DNA of 45,437 bases from assembly GCA_019752595.1 (NCBI GenBank), contig JAIELV010000003.1:1-45437 (forward strand), read 5' to 3'. The notes below the pieces were generated by a model that worked only from the letters and a program-made list of their open reading frames with translations, was not told the origin of the DNA and searched no databases. The stretch is from Patescibacteria group bacterium. GTDB lineage: Bacteria; Patescibacteriota; Minisyncoccia; Phycocordibacterales; Phycocordibacteraceae. This document shows, in pieces, positions 8,395 to 18,279 of the stretch. Position 1 is the first letter of the stretch, and each line of letters starts with the position of its first letter. The position numbers and the translations under genes are program-made.

Positions 8395-8441
8395 TGTGCA
8401 TCTATAGTACCACCAGTACTCGGCTGCTTATGCCCCCGCTT

Positions 8442-9242
8442 CTATTTTCTTCCGAAATCATCTGCAAAACGAATAATATCCTCTTCGTGCACGTTCGTTC
8501 CGTGAGCCACCTCAACAATCGCGCCGCCGTTTGCAGAAGAAAGCCTGTGCCTTACCCCTTTTTTAAACGTCACAAAGTCCCCTGGTTTCAATACCTTCTT
8601 TCTCTTTCCTATTTCGGCAATGACCGTACCTTCAATGCACACCCAGAACTCGTCCCGATGCGCGTGCTTTTGAAGCGAGAGGCGCCTGCCCGGAGAAACA
8701 TTAATCGTCTTTATCCAAAAATGCTTATCCTTCTTGTAGGTGTGCATGTACCCCCACGGGCGAACATCCAAAATACCGTTTGCCGCAATGTTGTTGGTAA
8801 GCCAGGATGAAGATTGCACCTTTCCGCCCGAGCCGACACCGAATAACATTTTGATTCCGTATTTTTTACACACGGTTGTTTCAGGGATGTCCACTTCGCT
8901 TTTCCGGTCGCCGCCGTTTGCAAAAATATCTGGTTTCACTTTCGCGAGTACTTTAGAGACACTTCTATCAGGATCGTTGGTTTTGTGTCCGGTAACGACG
9001 ACGCGATCAACAGCCTTAATCCCCATCAACACTTCAATGCGCTCAGATTCGGGCATGAAGACAAAGCCTTTTTTTTTCTTCAGCCAGTTGTCGTTATTCA
9101 AAATAACTACAAGCTCCGTCCCCAGTTTTTTTGCTTCTGTCAGGTACCGCACGTGGCCGATGTGGATGGGATCAAAACCGCCTGAAACCGCGACCACAAC
9201 CCGTTTCTTTTTCCCTTTCGCGTCTTTCTTCATCTGGGGCAT
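8442..9242 (-). CDS. Cytidylyltransferase-like nucleotidyltransferase fused to a mannose-6-phosphate-isomerase-type cupin
   Basis: VVAVSGGFDPIHIGHVRYLTEAK (HxGH) at the N-terminus; PWGYMHTYKKDKHFWIKTINVSPGRRLSLQKHAHRDEFWVCIEGTV...PGDFVTFKKGVRHRL cupin at the C-terminus. Confidence 0.85.
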   Translation of the reverse strand: MPQMKKDAKGKKKRVVVAVSGGFDPIHIGHVRYLTEAKKLGTELVVILNNDNWLKKKKGFVFMPESERIEVLMGIKAVDRVVVTGHKTNDPDRSVSKVLAKVKPDIFANGGDRKSEVDIPETTVCKKYGIKMLFGVGSGGKVQSSSWLTNNIAANGILDVRPWGYMHTYKKDKHFWIKTINVSPGRRLSLQKHAHRDEFWVCIEGTVIAEIGKRKKVLKPGDFVTFKKGVRHRLSSANGGAIVEVAHGTNVHEEDIIRFADDFGRK

Positions 9243-9280
9243 TCTAATGCCTATCTAACCGAACGCAAACCAGGAAAGTT

Positions 9281-10921
9281 TCAGGGGCGAGGGACCTCCA
9301 GAGCAGAAGGACAGAGAGCCGTATCATAGACGTAAATGTTTTTGCCAAGTTGACTCAGTTTATAGTACGACGGCATCAGCAAGCGGCCGAGGTTGATATC
9401 AATATCAAACACTTCATCGTCCGGGATGTCATTACCAAATCTTGCGAGTGGCGTGCAATCCGCGATAGCGCGCTCCGTAATCACCAGGTCGGGGGGAGGC
9501 AGTGTGGTCAATACCGCACTGTCCGTTTCATTCGTTACCACGAGCGGACGAAATGGGATATCTGTTTTAAGTGTCCGTAGGTTCCGGCACGTGGAACCGC
9601 AGTGCGCATCCGCAAAAAACGTATACGATGCCTTGTTCATGGGGAGCGTGAATTCAAAAATATTCTCATCAATACGGATTTCTTTGTCTCCATATTTTGA
9701 AACAATAAAATCAGAGGCCGCATTGTATGTTGTTGGGATGGAGAGCAGTACCGCAGTGTAGATATAGAGCGCTAGCCCGACTGACGCAAAAATAATCGCT
9801 ACTCGCTTCCCTGGTGGAGGATACGCTGCGATAAGAAACATGAGGAAAAAGCCAATTGGAAAGATATGCCGAACGTTTAGCGCAAGGCCGTGGTCTATTC
9901 TGAAAACAACAGAAACAGCCACGATGTACACCACGATGTAGGTAAGTGCAAGGATGGCGAGCGTCTTGTCGCGCACTCGTGCCCTAAGCACCGGAATGAG
10001 CGCCAAAAGAAGGAGTGGGAATGCTTCAATGGCCTGTCGTGCATTCACGATAAACGATTCAAGCGGTGTGAGTGTGGGTTGAATATTTGAAATAGCCTGA
10101 AGAGATGCATTAAAAAATTGATTCACAAAAGTCCATACGAGGTCAACCGTGTTTTGCAAGTTGAGTGCAAAAATCCCGAAAAAAACCGCGAACCCCCCGC
10201 TCACAATAAGAAAAAGTCGCTGTAGCGATTTCGCGGTGCGTGAGAAGAAAAGAAAGATAATCGGGATGTTAATCAAAAAGACAGCCGCAAATGGGAAATT
10301 CGCTGTTGCCAGGAACGCGGTAACAACCGAAATGAGTGATAGTCGCCCAGGGACTCCCCGTTCCCGCTCCTCTCTGAGCGCGCGATACAGATAGATGAAT
10401 GACACAATGCAGAGAGCAGTTGAAAGCATCCACATCTTGCCCGAACGCGTCAAAAGAATAGCGAGCACGTTTCCGAAGGTCAGCACAAGAAGCGCAAAAC
10501 GCCACCACGCGGATGATACGTGAGTCTTTAAAAATCGATACACCACAAAAAGAAGCGCGACGGCCGCGAGCACGGACGCGATGCGGGGTACGAGTAAGCT
10601 GTATGACGGGTTGAGGATAAGAAATAACTTCAGTGCCTCAATATCTAATCCATTGAACAGAAACCCAACGGCGAGTGCAACGGCCATGAGTATATAGCTC
10701 TGATAGAATGAAATCGTGCCGTAATTGACATCACTTCCTGGGAGAAGTGTGTGGGCTTCCATAGCACGCAGTACTCCTCCTCCAAACGCCCATACATCGC
10801 TTATGGTATTTACCATCGGAAACGCGTACCAAACACCAATAAAGAAAGTGACTCCAAATAGGGCCACGACCACATCTTCCTTTGCGACGGTTCGCGACCA
10901 CTCTTTGAGCTTCCTCAGCAT
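9281..10921 (-). CDS. Multi-pass membrane glycosyltransferase-like protein (GT39/ArnT-PMT-like)
   Basis: 546 aa, around 10 hydrophobic segments, N-terminal periplasmic-loop-like region, soluble C-terminus. Confidence 0.6.
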   Translation of the reverse strand: MLRKLKEWSRTVAKEDVVVALFGVTFFIGVWYAFPMVNTISDVWAFGGGVLRAMEAHTLLPGSDVNYGTISFYQSYILMAVALAVGFLFNGLDIEALKLFLILNPSYSLLVPRIASVLAAVALLFVVYRFLKTHVSSAWWRFALLVLTFGNVLAILLTRSGKMWMLSTALCIVSFIYLYRALREERERGVPGRLSLISVVTAFLATANFPFAAVFLINIPIIFLFFSRTAKSLQRLFLIVSGGFAVFFGIFALNLQNTVDLVWTFVNQFFNASLQAISNIQPTLTPLESFIVNARQAIEAFPLLLLALIPVLRARVRDKTLAILALTYIVVYIVAVSVVFRIDHGLALNVRHIFPIGFFLMFLIAAYPPPGKRVAIIFASVGLALYIYTAVLLSIPTTYNAASDFIVSKYGDKEIRIDENIFEFTLPMNKASYTFFADAHCGSTCRNLRTLKTDIPFRPLVVTNETDSAVLTTLPPPDLVITERAIADCTPLARFGNDIPDDEVFDIDINLGRLLMPSYYKLSQLGKNIYVYDTALCPSALEVPRP

Positions 10922-10941
10922 ACGGATTAGTATACTGCTAC

Positions 10942-11388
10942 ATGAATACCCTTAAGACACTGTATCAATGGTTAGAGGCGCGCGTCGGAGTACGCATGTT
11001 TCGGCTGATGCGTTACGTGTTCTCCGGCGGCACAGCTGCCGCATGCAACGTCATCGCACTTTTTCTCTTAGTGGAATTTGCGAATGTGCACTACCTATAC
11101 GCATCTATACTCTCATTCATTTTTTCTCTAGCAATATCATTTACACTACATAAATTTCTGACATTTCGTAACCAACAAACAGACGGCATTCATAAACAAA
11201 TCGGCCGCTACCTTGCCGTTATTCTTGGAAACCTCGCACTTAATACCACCCTCGTGTATGCATTGGTAGAGTTGCTGGGCGTATGGTACCTCTTTGCGCA
11301 AATAATTGGTGCGGCTTTGGTTGCGGTGACCGGCTATATTGGCTACAAGTATTTCGTCTTTCGTGAGCCACGTTCGCATTCCGTATGA
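10942..11388 (+). CDS. GtrA family protein
   Basis: RYVFSGGTAAACNVIALFLLVE..., SFTLHKFLTFRNQ, GYIGYKYFVFRE. Confidence 0.88.
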   Translation: MNTLKTLYQWLEARVGVRMFRLMRYVFSGGTAAACNVIALFLLVEFANVHYLYASILSFIFSLAISFTLHKFLTFRNQQTDGIHKQIGRYLAVILGNLALNTTLVYALVELLGVWYLFAQIIGAALVAVTGYIGYKYFVFREPRSHSV

Positions 11389-12686
11389 GTTTCATACGCA
11401 CGCACACAATAGAGATCTTTCTCGTACTGCTCTCATTGATAGTTCACCTTGCCAGTTTTGCCGCTGTTACACAAGAGAATGGCAGTGTACTTCAAGCGGT
11501 GCGGGCCGACGACGGGTATTACGAACTTGCCCAAAACATCATTGCAGGGAATGGTTTTTCCTGGAGCGCAGAAGCTCCGTATGCACCAAATCCCTTGCGG
11601 ACCCCTGGTTACAGTTACACTCTTGCAGGACTAATGGCAACGGTGGGGGTGTTGGGCGCGGCACTCATACAACTTGTTGCTGCTTCCGCAATTCCTATTT
11701 TCGGAATGATGATTGCGCGCACCATCACTGATTCGCGCACTATTGGAATAGCGACAGGAACTATACTTGCGGTCGACCCAACACTTGCCCTCCTCTCTTT
11801 TCAGTTCTATACAGACACTTTGTTCTTACTTCTCTTCTTGCCATGGCTCATACTCACTCTGCGCTACATAAAACAACCGAACATAAAAACACTTGCTTTG
11901 AGCGCAGTTTTACTGGGCGCAGCAATTCTGGTACGGCCTGTGGCGCAATTTCTTCCACTTATTATCCTGCCTCTCATACTTTGGCACTTTCGTAAAACCG
12001 AACGACGACAAGGACTGGCGCATGCAGGGATATATATACTTCTTATCGGCGCGATGCTTACGCCGTGGGTATTGAGGAACATGCACGAGTTCGGTGTTCC
12101 CTCTTTGAGCGCACAAACACCATTTGTGTTGTACACCAACCTCGTCCCTGCCGTACTGAGTGTCGCAAACGGAAGCGACTTTTTATCTGAACGAGATTCA
12201 TTCTTAACTCCCGAAGAATACAAAGGCAACGCTATAACGCCTGCAAACGGTAGTGCGTACACGAAAGAAGCCCTAACTATCGCACTTGCACATCCTACAG
12301 CTTCAGCGTTCGTCGTCGCTAAATCACTCTTCACATTCTTTACCAATGATGGTTTCTACTCGTTCCTTGTACAAATAGGGCACAATCCCGATACATTTAT
12401 GCCACTTCTTGTAGTCGCACGCCTCGTATGGATTGCCATAACGCTCCTTGCGCTCATAGGCGCGGGTATATATCTCTTCACCAAAAGAACACCCCAAACA
12501 CTGCTCATTGTGTTTTTGGTTGCGTATTTTGCACTCACAAGCACCATCGCTGCTTTTGGCACGAACCCACGCTACCGGCTTCCCGTAGACCCCATTATCA
12601 TTGCGCTTGCAGGGGTCGGCGTCACCGAAATTATCACGCGCGGACAACGACTTCTCTCGCGTAATCAGAAAAAAGACGCCCTATAA
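11385..12686 (+). CDS. ArnT/PMT-like (GT39/GT83-type) membrane glycosyltransferase
   Basis: DDGYYELAQNIIAGNGFSWSAEAPYAPNPLRTPGYSYTLAGL, RPVAQFLPLI, NPRYRLPVDPIIIALAG. Confidence 0.8.
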   Translation: MSFIRTHTIEIFLVLLSLIVHLASFAAVTQENGSVLQAVRADDGYYELAQNIIAGNGFSWSAEAPYAPNPLRTPGYSYTLAGLMATVGVLGAALIQLVAASAIPIFGMMIARTITDSRTIGIATGTILAVDPTLALLSFQFYTDTLFLLLFLPWLILTLRYIKQPNIKTLALSAVLLGAAILVRPVAQFLPLIILPLILWHFRKTERRQGLAHAGIYILLIGAMLTPWVLRNMHEFGVPSLSAQTPFVLYTNLVPAVLSVANGSDFLSERDSFLTPEEYKGNAITPANGSAYTKEALTIALAHPTASAFVVAKSLFTFFTNDGFYSFLVQIGHNPDTFMPLLVVARLVWIAITLLALIGAGIYLFTKRTPQTLLIVFLVAYFALTSTIAAFGTNPRYRLPVDPIIIALAGVGVTEIITRGQRLLSRNQKKDAL

Positions 12687-12693
12687 TGGCATT

Positions 12694-12990
12694 ATGCAAA
12701 GCGTCTCAGACTGGCAAAAGACCCTGAAAAAAGCGGCTGATAGTAAATACCCGAATAATGCGTTGGGTGGATTTGACCGTATTCAATCAGTACAAGAACA
12801 ACTTGATGATGTGAAGGCTGCGCTCAAGGTAGAGCAAGGAGCGCTACAGAGCAACGACCATGCGCATCAGGACCCCAATCACCGCATCGGGGCCTTACTC
12901 GCCGATATTCTTATTCTCGCCGAAGAGCGTGGAATTAATACTGAAAGTGAACTTGAGAAAATCCTCGCGTGGTTTGAGGGTCGCAAGTAA
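12694..12990 (+). CDS. Small MazG-like protein
   Basis: 98 aa from internal ATG: MQSVSDWQKTLKKAADSKYPNNALGGFDRIQSVQEQLDDVKAAL...HRIGALLADILILAEERGINTESELEKILAWFEGRK. Confidence 0.5.
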   Translation: MQSVSDWQKTLKKAADSKYPNNALGGFDRIQSVQEQLDDVKAALKVEQGALQSNDHAHQDPNHRIGALLADILILAEERGINTESELEKILAWFEGRK

Positions 12991-12998
12991 CGCGCACT

Positions 12999-13994
12999 CT
13001 ATAACACTACCCGCCTTCCCTCTCGCGCAGATACACGCATAGCCTCAAGTACCTTTGCCTGACGAAGAATGCGATCGTACATATCTTCAAATTTTTCTTT
13101 GTTACCCTCGGCAACTGTTGTGCAAAAGAAATCAAAACTCTTCGTGAATTGATTTGTCGCGGGAATATCAACACTCTGGTGTATATCTTTCGTGCCATCG
13201 TTCGTGATAATTTCGATGGTCGGCGCAAACGTTGGTGGTATGGCGAACGCGCGATTGGCCTTCACCATTCCGCTTGAGCCCCAGACCGAGTAGGTATTCT
13301 GATAGAAATGATCAAAACCGAACGACATGTGTGCCGTTCCATTTTCAAACTCAAACAACGCTGAGCCTGCGATATCTACCTCATTCCCATTCTTGGAGAG
13401 TGAGCAAGTGACGGCAACCGGCTCTTGCCTCATGATTTTCCTCGCCATGAAGGTGGTATAACAACCACAGTCATTGAGCGCTCCTTCCTTCAAATCTGCC
13501 CGGTAGCGAATATTTTGTTGAGGAAAGGGTGGAAAACCGTATGCGCCAACCCATACGCGAGGGATGCCTATCCCCCCTGCCTCGATAAGCGAAAGGATCT
13601 CGGCGTGTTGCGGGTGGAATTCGGGAACGAAATTTTCATACAAAGCAACACCGCTCTCTTTGCACGCGGCTATCATGCGCTGTGCAGATTCAAGGCTATA
13701 CGTGATGGATTTCTCGCATATCACATGCTTCCCCCCTTTTGCTGCCTTCACGGCCCACTCTTCTTGAAGTCCGACAGGAAGCGGACTGTAGATCGCGTCA
13801 ATATCGTCACGCTGAATCAATGAATCATAATTTTCGGGTTCAAGACTGTGCCGTGCGGCAAATTCTTTTGCTTTATCACTATTCCTACTTGCTATCGCCA
13901 CCAGTTCAACATTCTGGAGAGATTGAAACGCTGGAATAGCATACCGCCCAGCGATTTCTGCAACACCCAAAATACCGACGCGAATTTTTTTCAT
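12999..13994 (-). CDS. Gfo/Idh/MocA family oxidoreductase
   Basis: MKKIRVGILGVAEIAGRYAIPAFQSLQNVELVAIASRN, DAIYSPLPVGLQEEWAVKAAKGGKHVICEKSI. Confidence 0.92.
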   Translation of the reverse strand: MKKIRVGILGVAEIAGRYAIPAFQSLQNVELVAIASRNSDKAKEFAARHSLEPENYDSLIQRDDIDAIYSPLPVGLQEEWAVKAAKGGKHVICEKSITYSLESAQRMIAACKESGVALYENFVPEFHPQHAEILSLIEAGGIGIPRVWVGAYGFPPFPQQNIRYRADLKEGALNDCGCYTTFMARKIMRQEPVAVTCSLSKNGNEVDIAGSALFEFENGTAHMSFGFDHFYQNTYSVWGSSGMVKANRAFAIPPTFAPTIEIITNDGTKDIHQSVDIPATNQFTKSFDFFCTTVAEGNKEKFEDMYDRILRQAKVLEAMRVSAREGRRVVL

Positions 13995-14001
13995 GGTTTC
14001 G

Positions 14002-14640
14002 TTAGAGAAGAGCACACACGTTTCTGGCGAGAGAATTCACCACTTTATCGACCCGAAGAAGCTTTTTAATCTCGGGCAACGTAAGCCAGATGTAGTCCTC
14101 GGTGACAGGGACTTCTTCAGATTCGGGAATCTCAACAAGCATAGAGCGATTTAGTTTGTGGTAAAAGCGCCCACCGTCCTCAACTCCCAAAACAGACGCC
14201 ACTAGTGTCCCCTTGGTGCCATCAAAATATTCCGCAAGTCGCGGGCGTTTGCCTTTATGTGCGAGCGAAAGGTTGCCCTCAGACGCTTGGAGCGCAGGCG
14301 AAATCTGCACCGTATCTACATTGCCTGGCTCAAACTTCGCATAAAAAAGATAGCGCGTCGCTCCGTTTTTCTTTTGCATCAAAACTCCAGAAATACCAAT
14401 TTCCTCTTGTTTCAACATCGGCTGGTCCCACGAAGGTATTTCACGGTCAGCTGCCCCCGTCACTTTGACCCCGATAATTGAGAAGAACTTCCCTGATTCA
14501 TGGGTAATATTCCCTGTTGCAGGGTCTGTATGCCAACCCTTAGCCTCGTTCACCCCTACCTCTGTTACGGTCACTGGGTACGATTTCTGCCGTTCTTTAA
14601 GCCAGGCGAGAATGGGCACAATATCTACGTCGTCGTTCAT
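14002..14640 (-). CDS. NDP-hexose 2,3-dehydratase family protein, single-repeat (half-length)
   Basis: GWHTDPATGNITHESGKFFSIIGVKV, SWDQPMLKQEEIGISGVLMQ, AKFEPGNVDTVQISPALQASEGN, LAEYFDG, EDYIWLTLPEIKKLLRVDKVVN. Confidence 0.85.
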   Translation of the reverse strand: MNDDVDIVPILAWLKERQKSYPVTVTEVGVNEAKGWHTDPATGNITHESGKFFSIIGVKVTGAADREIPSWDQPMLKQEEIGISGVLMQKKNGATRYLFYAKFEPGNVDTVQISPALQASEGNLSLAHKGKRPRLAEYFDGTKGTLVASVLGVEDGGRFYHKLNRSMLVEIPESEEVPVTEDYIWLTLPEIKKLLRVDKVVNSLARNVCALL

Positions 14641-14650
14641 GTAATTTCAA

Positions 14651-15880
14651 TTATACAATTTCAACTTTAGGTATAGGAATAATGAACTTCGCACCACGTG
14701 AGCGTAACTCACGTTCTTTCTCAAGTATAAAGTCACGATAGTTCCACGCCAGGAGGAGAATATAGTCTGGCGTCTCGGTTTTAAGAATTTCTGGGGAAAC
14801 AACAGGTATATGACTGCCTGGCGTAAGTAAACCAATCTTGTACGGCGTGGTGTCGGTTACATACTTGATATCATCCGCGGTAAAACCACAGAAATTAAGA
14901 AGGGTATTCCCCTTGGCAGGTGCGCCATATGCGGTCACGGTCTTCCCTTCTCCACGTATACCGCGCACGAGTGAAACGAGCTTTTCTTTGACGGTCTCTG
15001 CCTCTTTCTGAAAATCACTGAACCGCTTCAGACTATGAAGCCCTGCCTTTTCTTCGGTCAGAAGTAATTCCTCTACACGCGCATGAACGGGCATTCTTGT
15101 TTTTTTTCGAGCGTAGACACGAATTGAACCGCCGTGCACATTCACACGTCGCACATCAAACACTTCCATATCAAACCGTTCAAACAAGTGCATCAAGGGC
15201 TTCACGCTGTAGTAGCACAAGTGCTCGTGATACACCGTATCAAACTCCGTGTGTTCAATGAGGTCTAAGAGGTAGTGAGATTCTGTGACAAACACACCGT
15301 CATCCGTGAGCAACTCGTTCACGGCACGAACAATCTCGTCTATATCGTCAATGTGCGCAAAGACGTTGTTTGCTGAAATGACCTTTGCCTTTCCGTGTGT
15401 CTCTACAATTTTCTTCGCCATCTCTACGGAAAAGAATCCGTCAATTGTTTCCACGCCCTTTTTTCGAGCTTCTTCTGCCACGTTTGCTGAAGGTTCAATG
15501 CCGAGCACGCGATATCCCTCAACGAAATTCTGAAGAAGAATGCCATCGTTACTGCCAATATCAACAATCAGATCACCTGCGACAAGTTGTTCTTTTTTAA
15601 GATCCTCAGCATACGAGCGAAAATGGTCCACGAGAGGCTTGGATGCTGAAGAGAAATACGCATAATTTCCGTGAAAGAGTTCATCCTCTGCAACCACATC
15701 CAAGAGTTGTACCAAGCTACACGTGTTGCAGAAATACACATCAAGCGGGTAGCGCTTCTCATCTTTTATACGTTCCGCGTCGGTAAAATTATCAACCGGG
15801 GGATGCTCGCCAAGAGAGAGAATTAACGTCAAATCATTTCCCTTGCAGACGCGACAGGTGTCCTTATGAAAGTAGCTCAT
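14651..15880 (-). CDS. Sugar C-methyltransferase (TylC3/NovU-like class I SAM methyltransferase)
   Basis: CRVCKGNDLTLILSLGEHPPVDNFTDAE..., VDIGSNDGILLQNFVEGYRVLGIEPSANVAEEA, APAKGNTLLNFCG, LLLAWNYRDFI. Confidence 0.9.
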   Translation of the reverse strand: MSYFHKDTCRVCKGNDLTLILSLGEHPPVDNFTDAERIKDEKRYPLDVYFCNTCSLVQLLDVVAEDELFHGNYAYFSSASKPLVDHFRSYAEDLKKEQLVAGDLIVDIGSNDGILLQNFVEGYRVLGIEPSANVAEEARKKGVETIDGFFSVEMAKKIVETHGKAKVISANNVFAHIDDIDEIVRAVNELLTDDGVFVTESHYLLDLIEHTEFDTVYHEHLCYYSVKPLMHLFERFDMEVFDVRRVNVHGGSIRVYARKKTRMPVHARVEELLLTEEKAGLHSLKRFSDFQKEAETVKEKLVSLVRGIRGEGKTVTAYGAPAKGNTLLNFCGFTADDIKYVTDTTPYKIGLLTPGSHIPVVSPEILKTETPDYILLLAWNYRDFILEKERELRSRGAKFIIPIPKVEIV

Positions 15881-15919
15881 CTGGCTATTGTAGGTGTCTG
15901 ATACAGTACGCGCAATGTT

Positions 15920-16717
15920 CTACACGTTCTCGTCACCAAGTATGGTCGTTGGTGGTCTATTTTGTGGCTGACCGTACGTTCCTGCTCGTATCTGCTCGGC
16001 GGCATTGTCCTGTCTCGCTTTCGACATTCTATAGAGCTCTGTTTCCCTCACCTCTTGCATAAGTCTTGCGTACCGTTCATCCATACGCTCGAGCGCGTCT
16101 TCTGCTGCAACAATACTTATCTTCACTTCACCTTTCTTCCGCTTTTCAAGGAATGATGCGAGCACCTTCTGAATCTCAGGCCGTTCGCGAAACTTAAGGG
16201 GATCGAAGACTGTGTCTATTTTTTCCAAGGCCGCCCTTGCCCGCTCCACTTGTGCCCCATTGGTGAATATGACGAGATGCTTCCAGTTGCGCTCTTCAAC
16301 CAGACGAATGTTTTCAAGTAATTCAGTGACCGTTGAGACCGAATCCTGTTGCACGATGATATCCTCCTCGGATATACCCGCGGATCTGAATTCAGCAGCC
16401 GCAACTTCCGCATGACGCTCTTCGGGCCAATCCTTTGTCGCTGTATTGAAACTATTGGCAATCACTTTTGCCTCGGTGAAATATTCAGTCTTCAGTCTCC
16501 GTATCGCAATCTCGCCTCCATGAGATCCATTGATATCTCCGCGCGCGCCAACGTCACTATACCCGCCCGTCTTCCAACGTCCCACCGTACCAACTTTCTT
16601 GACTCCGTTTGCGAGCAAAGAAAACGCGTCTGGCACGCCACCACCCCATAAAGATTCATATAGTTTCCTACTCTCCCCTCTGGACACTCGCCCGTTTGAT
16701 GATTCTGTAAATCTCAT
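15920..16717 (-). CDS. DUF218/YdcF-like protein
   Basis: SLLANGVKKVGTVGRWKTGGYSDVG..., IIVQQDSVSTVTELLENIRLV...KHLVIFTNGAQVERARAALEKI. Confidence 0.5.
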   Translation of the reverse strand: MRFTESSNGRVSRGESRKLYESLWGGGVPDAFSLLANGVKKVGTVGRWKTGGYSDVGARGDINGSHGGEIAIRRLKTEYFTEAKVIANSFNTATKDWPEERHAEVAAAEFRSAGISEEDIIVQQDSVSTVTELLENIRLVEERNWKHLVIFTNGAQVERARAALEKIDTVFDPLKFRERPEIQKVLASFLEKRKKGEVKISIVAAEDALERMDERYARLMQEVRETELYRMSKARQDNAAEQIRAGTYGQPQNRPPTTILGDENV

Positions 16718-16738
16718 AAAAATAATTGTGTCGCAACA

Positions 16739-17566
16739 CTAGCACTCCTCGTTAAGATATTCAACAAGTGCCTCCTGCCACGGCCGCAGAGTGATATGTT
16801 TTGATGCAATAGATTCATTCGTCGGCAAGGGGGAGCCTGTGGGGAAGAAACTCCGACCAACCGCACGTACCACAGCATCAGGTTTTATCTGCAGTGCCAT
16901 CGCACTAGCAAGGTCGTAGCGCGTAGCAATACCTAAATTCGCGACATGAAATGTGCCGAAATTGCCTTCGCTCATCAGAGTCTTAATTGCGGCAATGTAG
17001 TCTTTTCCGTACGTCGGGGAGCCGTGAACGTCATTAAGACCGACGATTTCTGATTGCCCCGATTGTAACTGCTGAAAAACTTTTCCGTAAAACTTGGTGT
17101 CATTTTGAATCTTGCCACCAAACACCCACGAAGTGCGCGCAATAATATGTTTCGGAACGAGGGTTGCAGTGATAATTTCCCCAATGTGTTTCGTGCGACC
17201 GTAGTGCGTCTCGGGTTCTGGAAGATCGTCTTCCGTATATGGATCTGGTTTATTTCCTTTGAACACACGTGAAGTCGACGCATAGACCATTACTGCACCA
17301 TGTGAGCGAGCGGCTCGTGCGACGTTGTAGGTGCCACGTACGTTCAACTCATATGCATATGCGGGTTCCGCTTCGGTGCGAGTCATATCAGTTGCGCCCG
17401 CAAGGAGAATAATCGCACTTGGCTTATAGCGTGCAACAACCTCTTCTACCGCATCTGCATCTGTAATGTCGCATTCTGCGTGCGTAGGGCGCGAGCCGAA
17501 ATCAATATAAGAGCCGATCGTGCCACTCGCACCAAACGTAAGTACCTTCTCAAAATCAAAGCTCAT
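16739..17566 (-). CDS. RmlD-like NAD(P)-dependent sugar-nucleotide reductase/epimerase
   Basis: VLTFGASGTIGSYI, DITDADAVEEVVARYKPSAIILLAGATDMTRTEAEPAYAYELNVRGTYNVA, HYGRTKHIGE. Confidence 0.85.
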   Translation of the reverse strand: MSFDFEKVLTFGASGTIGSYIDFGSRPTHAECDITDADAVEEVVARYKPSAIILLAGATDMTRTEAEPAYAYELNVRGTYNVARAARSHGAVMVYASTSRVFKGNKPDPYTEDDLPEPETHYGRTKHIGEIITATLVPKHIIARTSWVFGGKIQNDTKFYGKVFQQLQSGQSEIVGLNDVHGSPTYGKDYIAAIKTLMSEGNFGTFHVANLGIATRYDLASAMALQIKPDAVVRAVGRSFFPTGSPLPTNESIASKHITLRPWQEALVEYLNEEC

Positions 17567-18279
17567 GCTGCGCGTTTCGCCATCTCGTTTGTAACCCTCA
17601 GGAGCGACTCAAACGTCCCTGCGTCTGACCACAGGCCCTTAATGATGCCGTAGGAAAGCTTCCCATACTTTAAATATGCGTTGTTCGCGTCTGTAATTTC
17701 TAACTCACCTCGCCCAGAGGGTTTCAGTGTTTTGATGATTGGGAACACATGGTGGTCATACATATAGAAACCTGTCTGTGCGAACTGTGACTTTGGTTTT
17801 TTCGGCTTCTCTTCTATCTTCAGTATTTTTTTACCTGTTCTATCGAAAACGGGTACGCCGAACCGTGAAGGATTTTTTACCGCCTTGAAAAAAACTTTTG
17901 CTCCCTCTTTAAAGGCAGCGACGTCTTTTTTGAAATTTTGTTCAAAGATATTGTCTCCAAGGATAATGGCAATCGGGCCCTCATCGGCAAAATCTTCGGC
18001 ATAGGAAAGCGCATCGGCAATACCTCCGTTGTCTTTGTCTTGAAGTGCGTACGAAAGTTTAACTCCCCATTCTTTTCCAGAACCCAAGAAGCGCATAAAG
18101 TGCCCCGCGTGCTCGCGACCTGTGACAATCATGATGTCGGTAATCCCAGAGTTTTTCAGCGTCTCCAAGGGATACAAAATCATCGGTTTGTTGTATACAG
18201 GCAAAAGGTGCTTGTTGGTTATGCGTGTTATGGGGTGTAGCCGTGTGCCTAACCCCCCAGCCAAAATGACGCCTTTCAT
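17563..18279 (-). CDS. rfbA: Glucose-1-phosphate thymidylyltransferase (RmlA family)
   Basis: MKGVILAGGLGTRLHPITRITNKHLLPVYNKPMILYPLETLKNSGI; start trimmed from 18315. Confidence 0.93.
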   Translation of the reverse strand: MKGVILAGGLGTRLHPITRITNKHLLPVYNKPMILYPLETLKNSGITDIMIVTGREHAGHFMRFLGSGKEWGVKLSYALQDKDNGGIADALSYAEDFADEGPIAIILGDNIFEQNFKKDVAAFKEGAKVFFKAVKNPSRFGVPVFDRTGKKILKIEEKPKKPKSQFAQTGFYMYDHHVFPIIKTLKPSGRGELEITDANNAYLKYGKLSYGIIKGLWSDAGTFESLLRVTNEMAKRAA

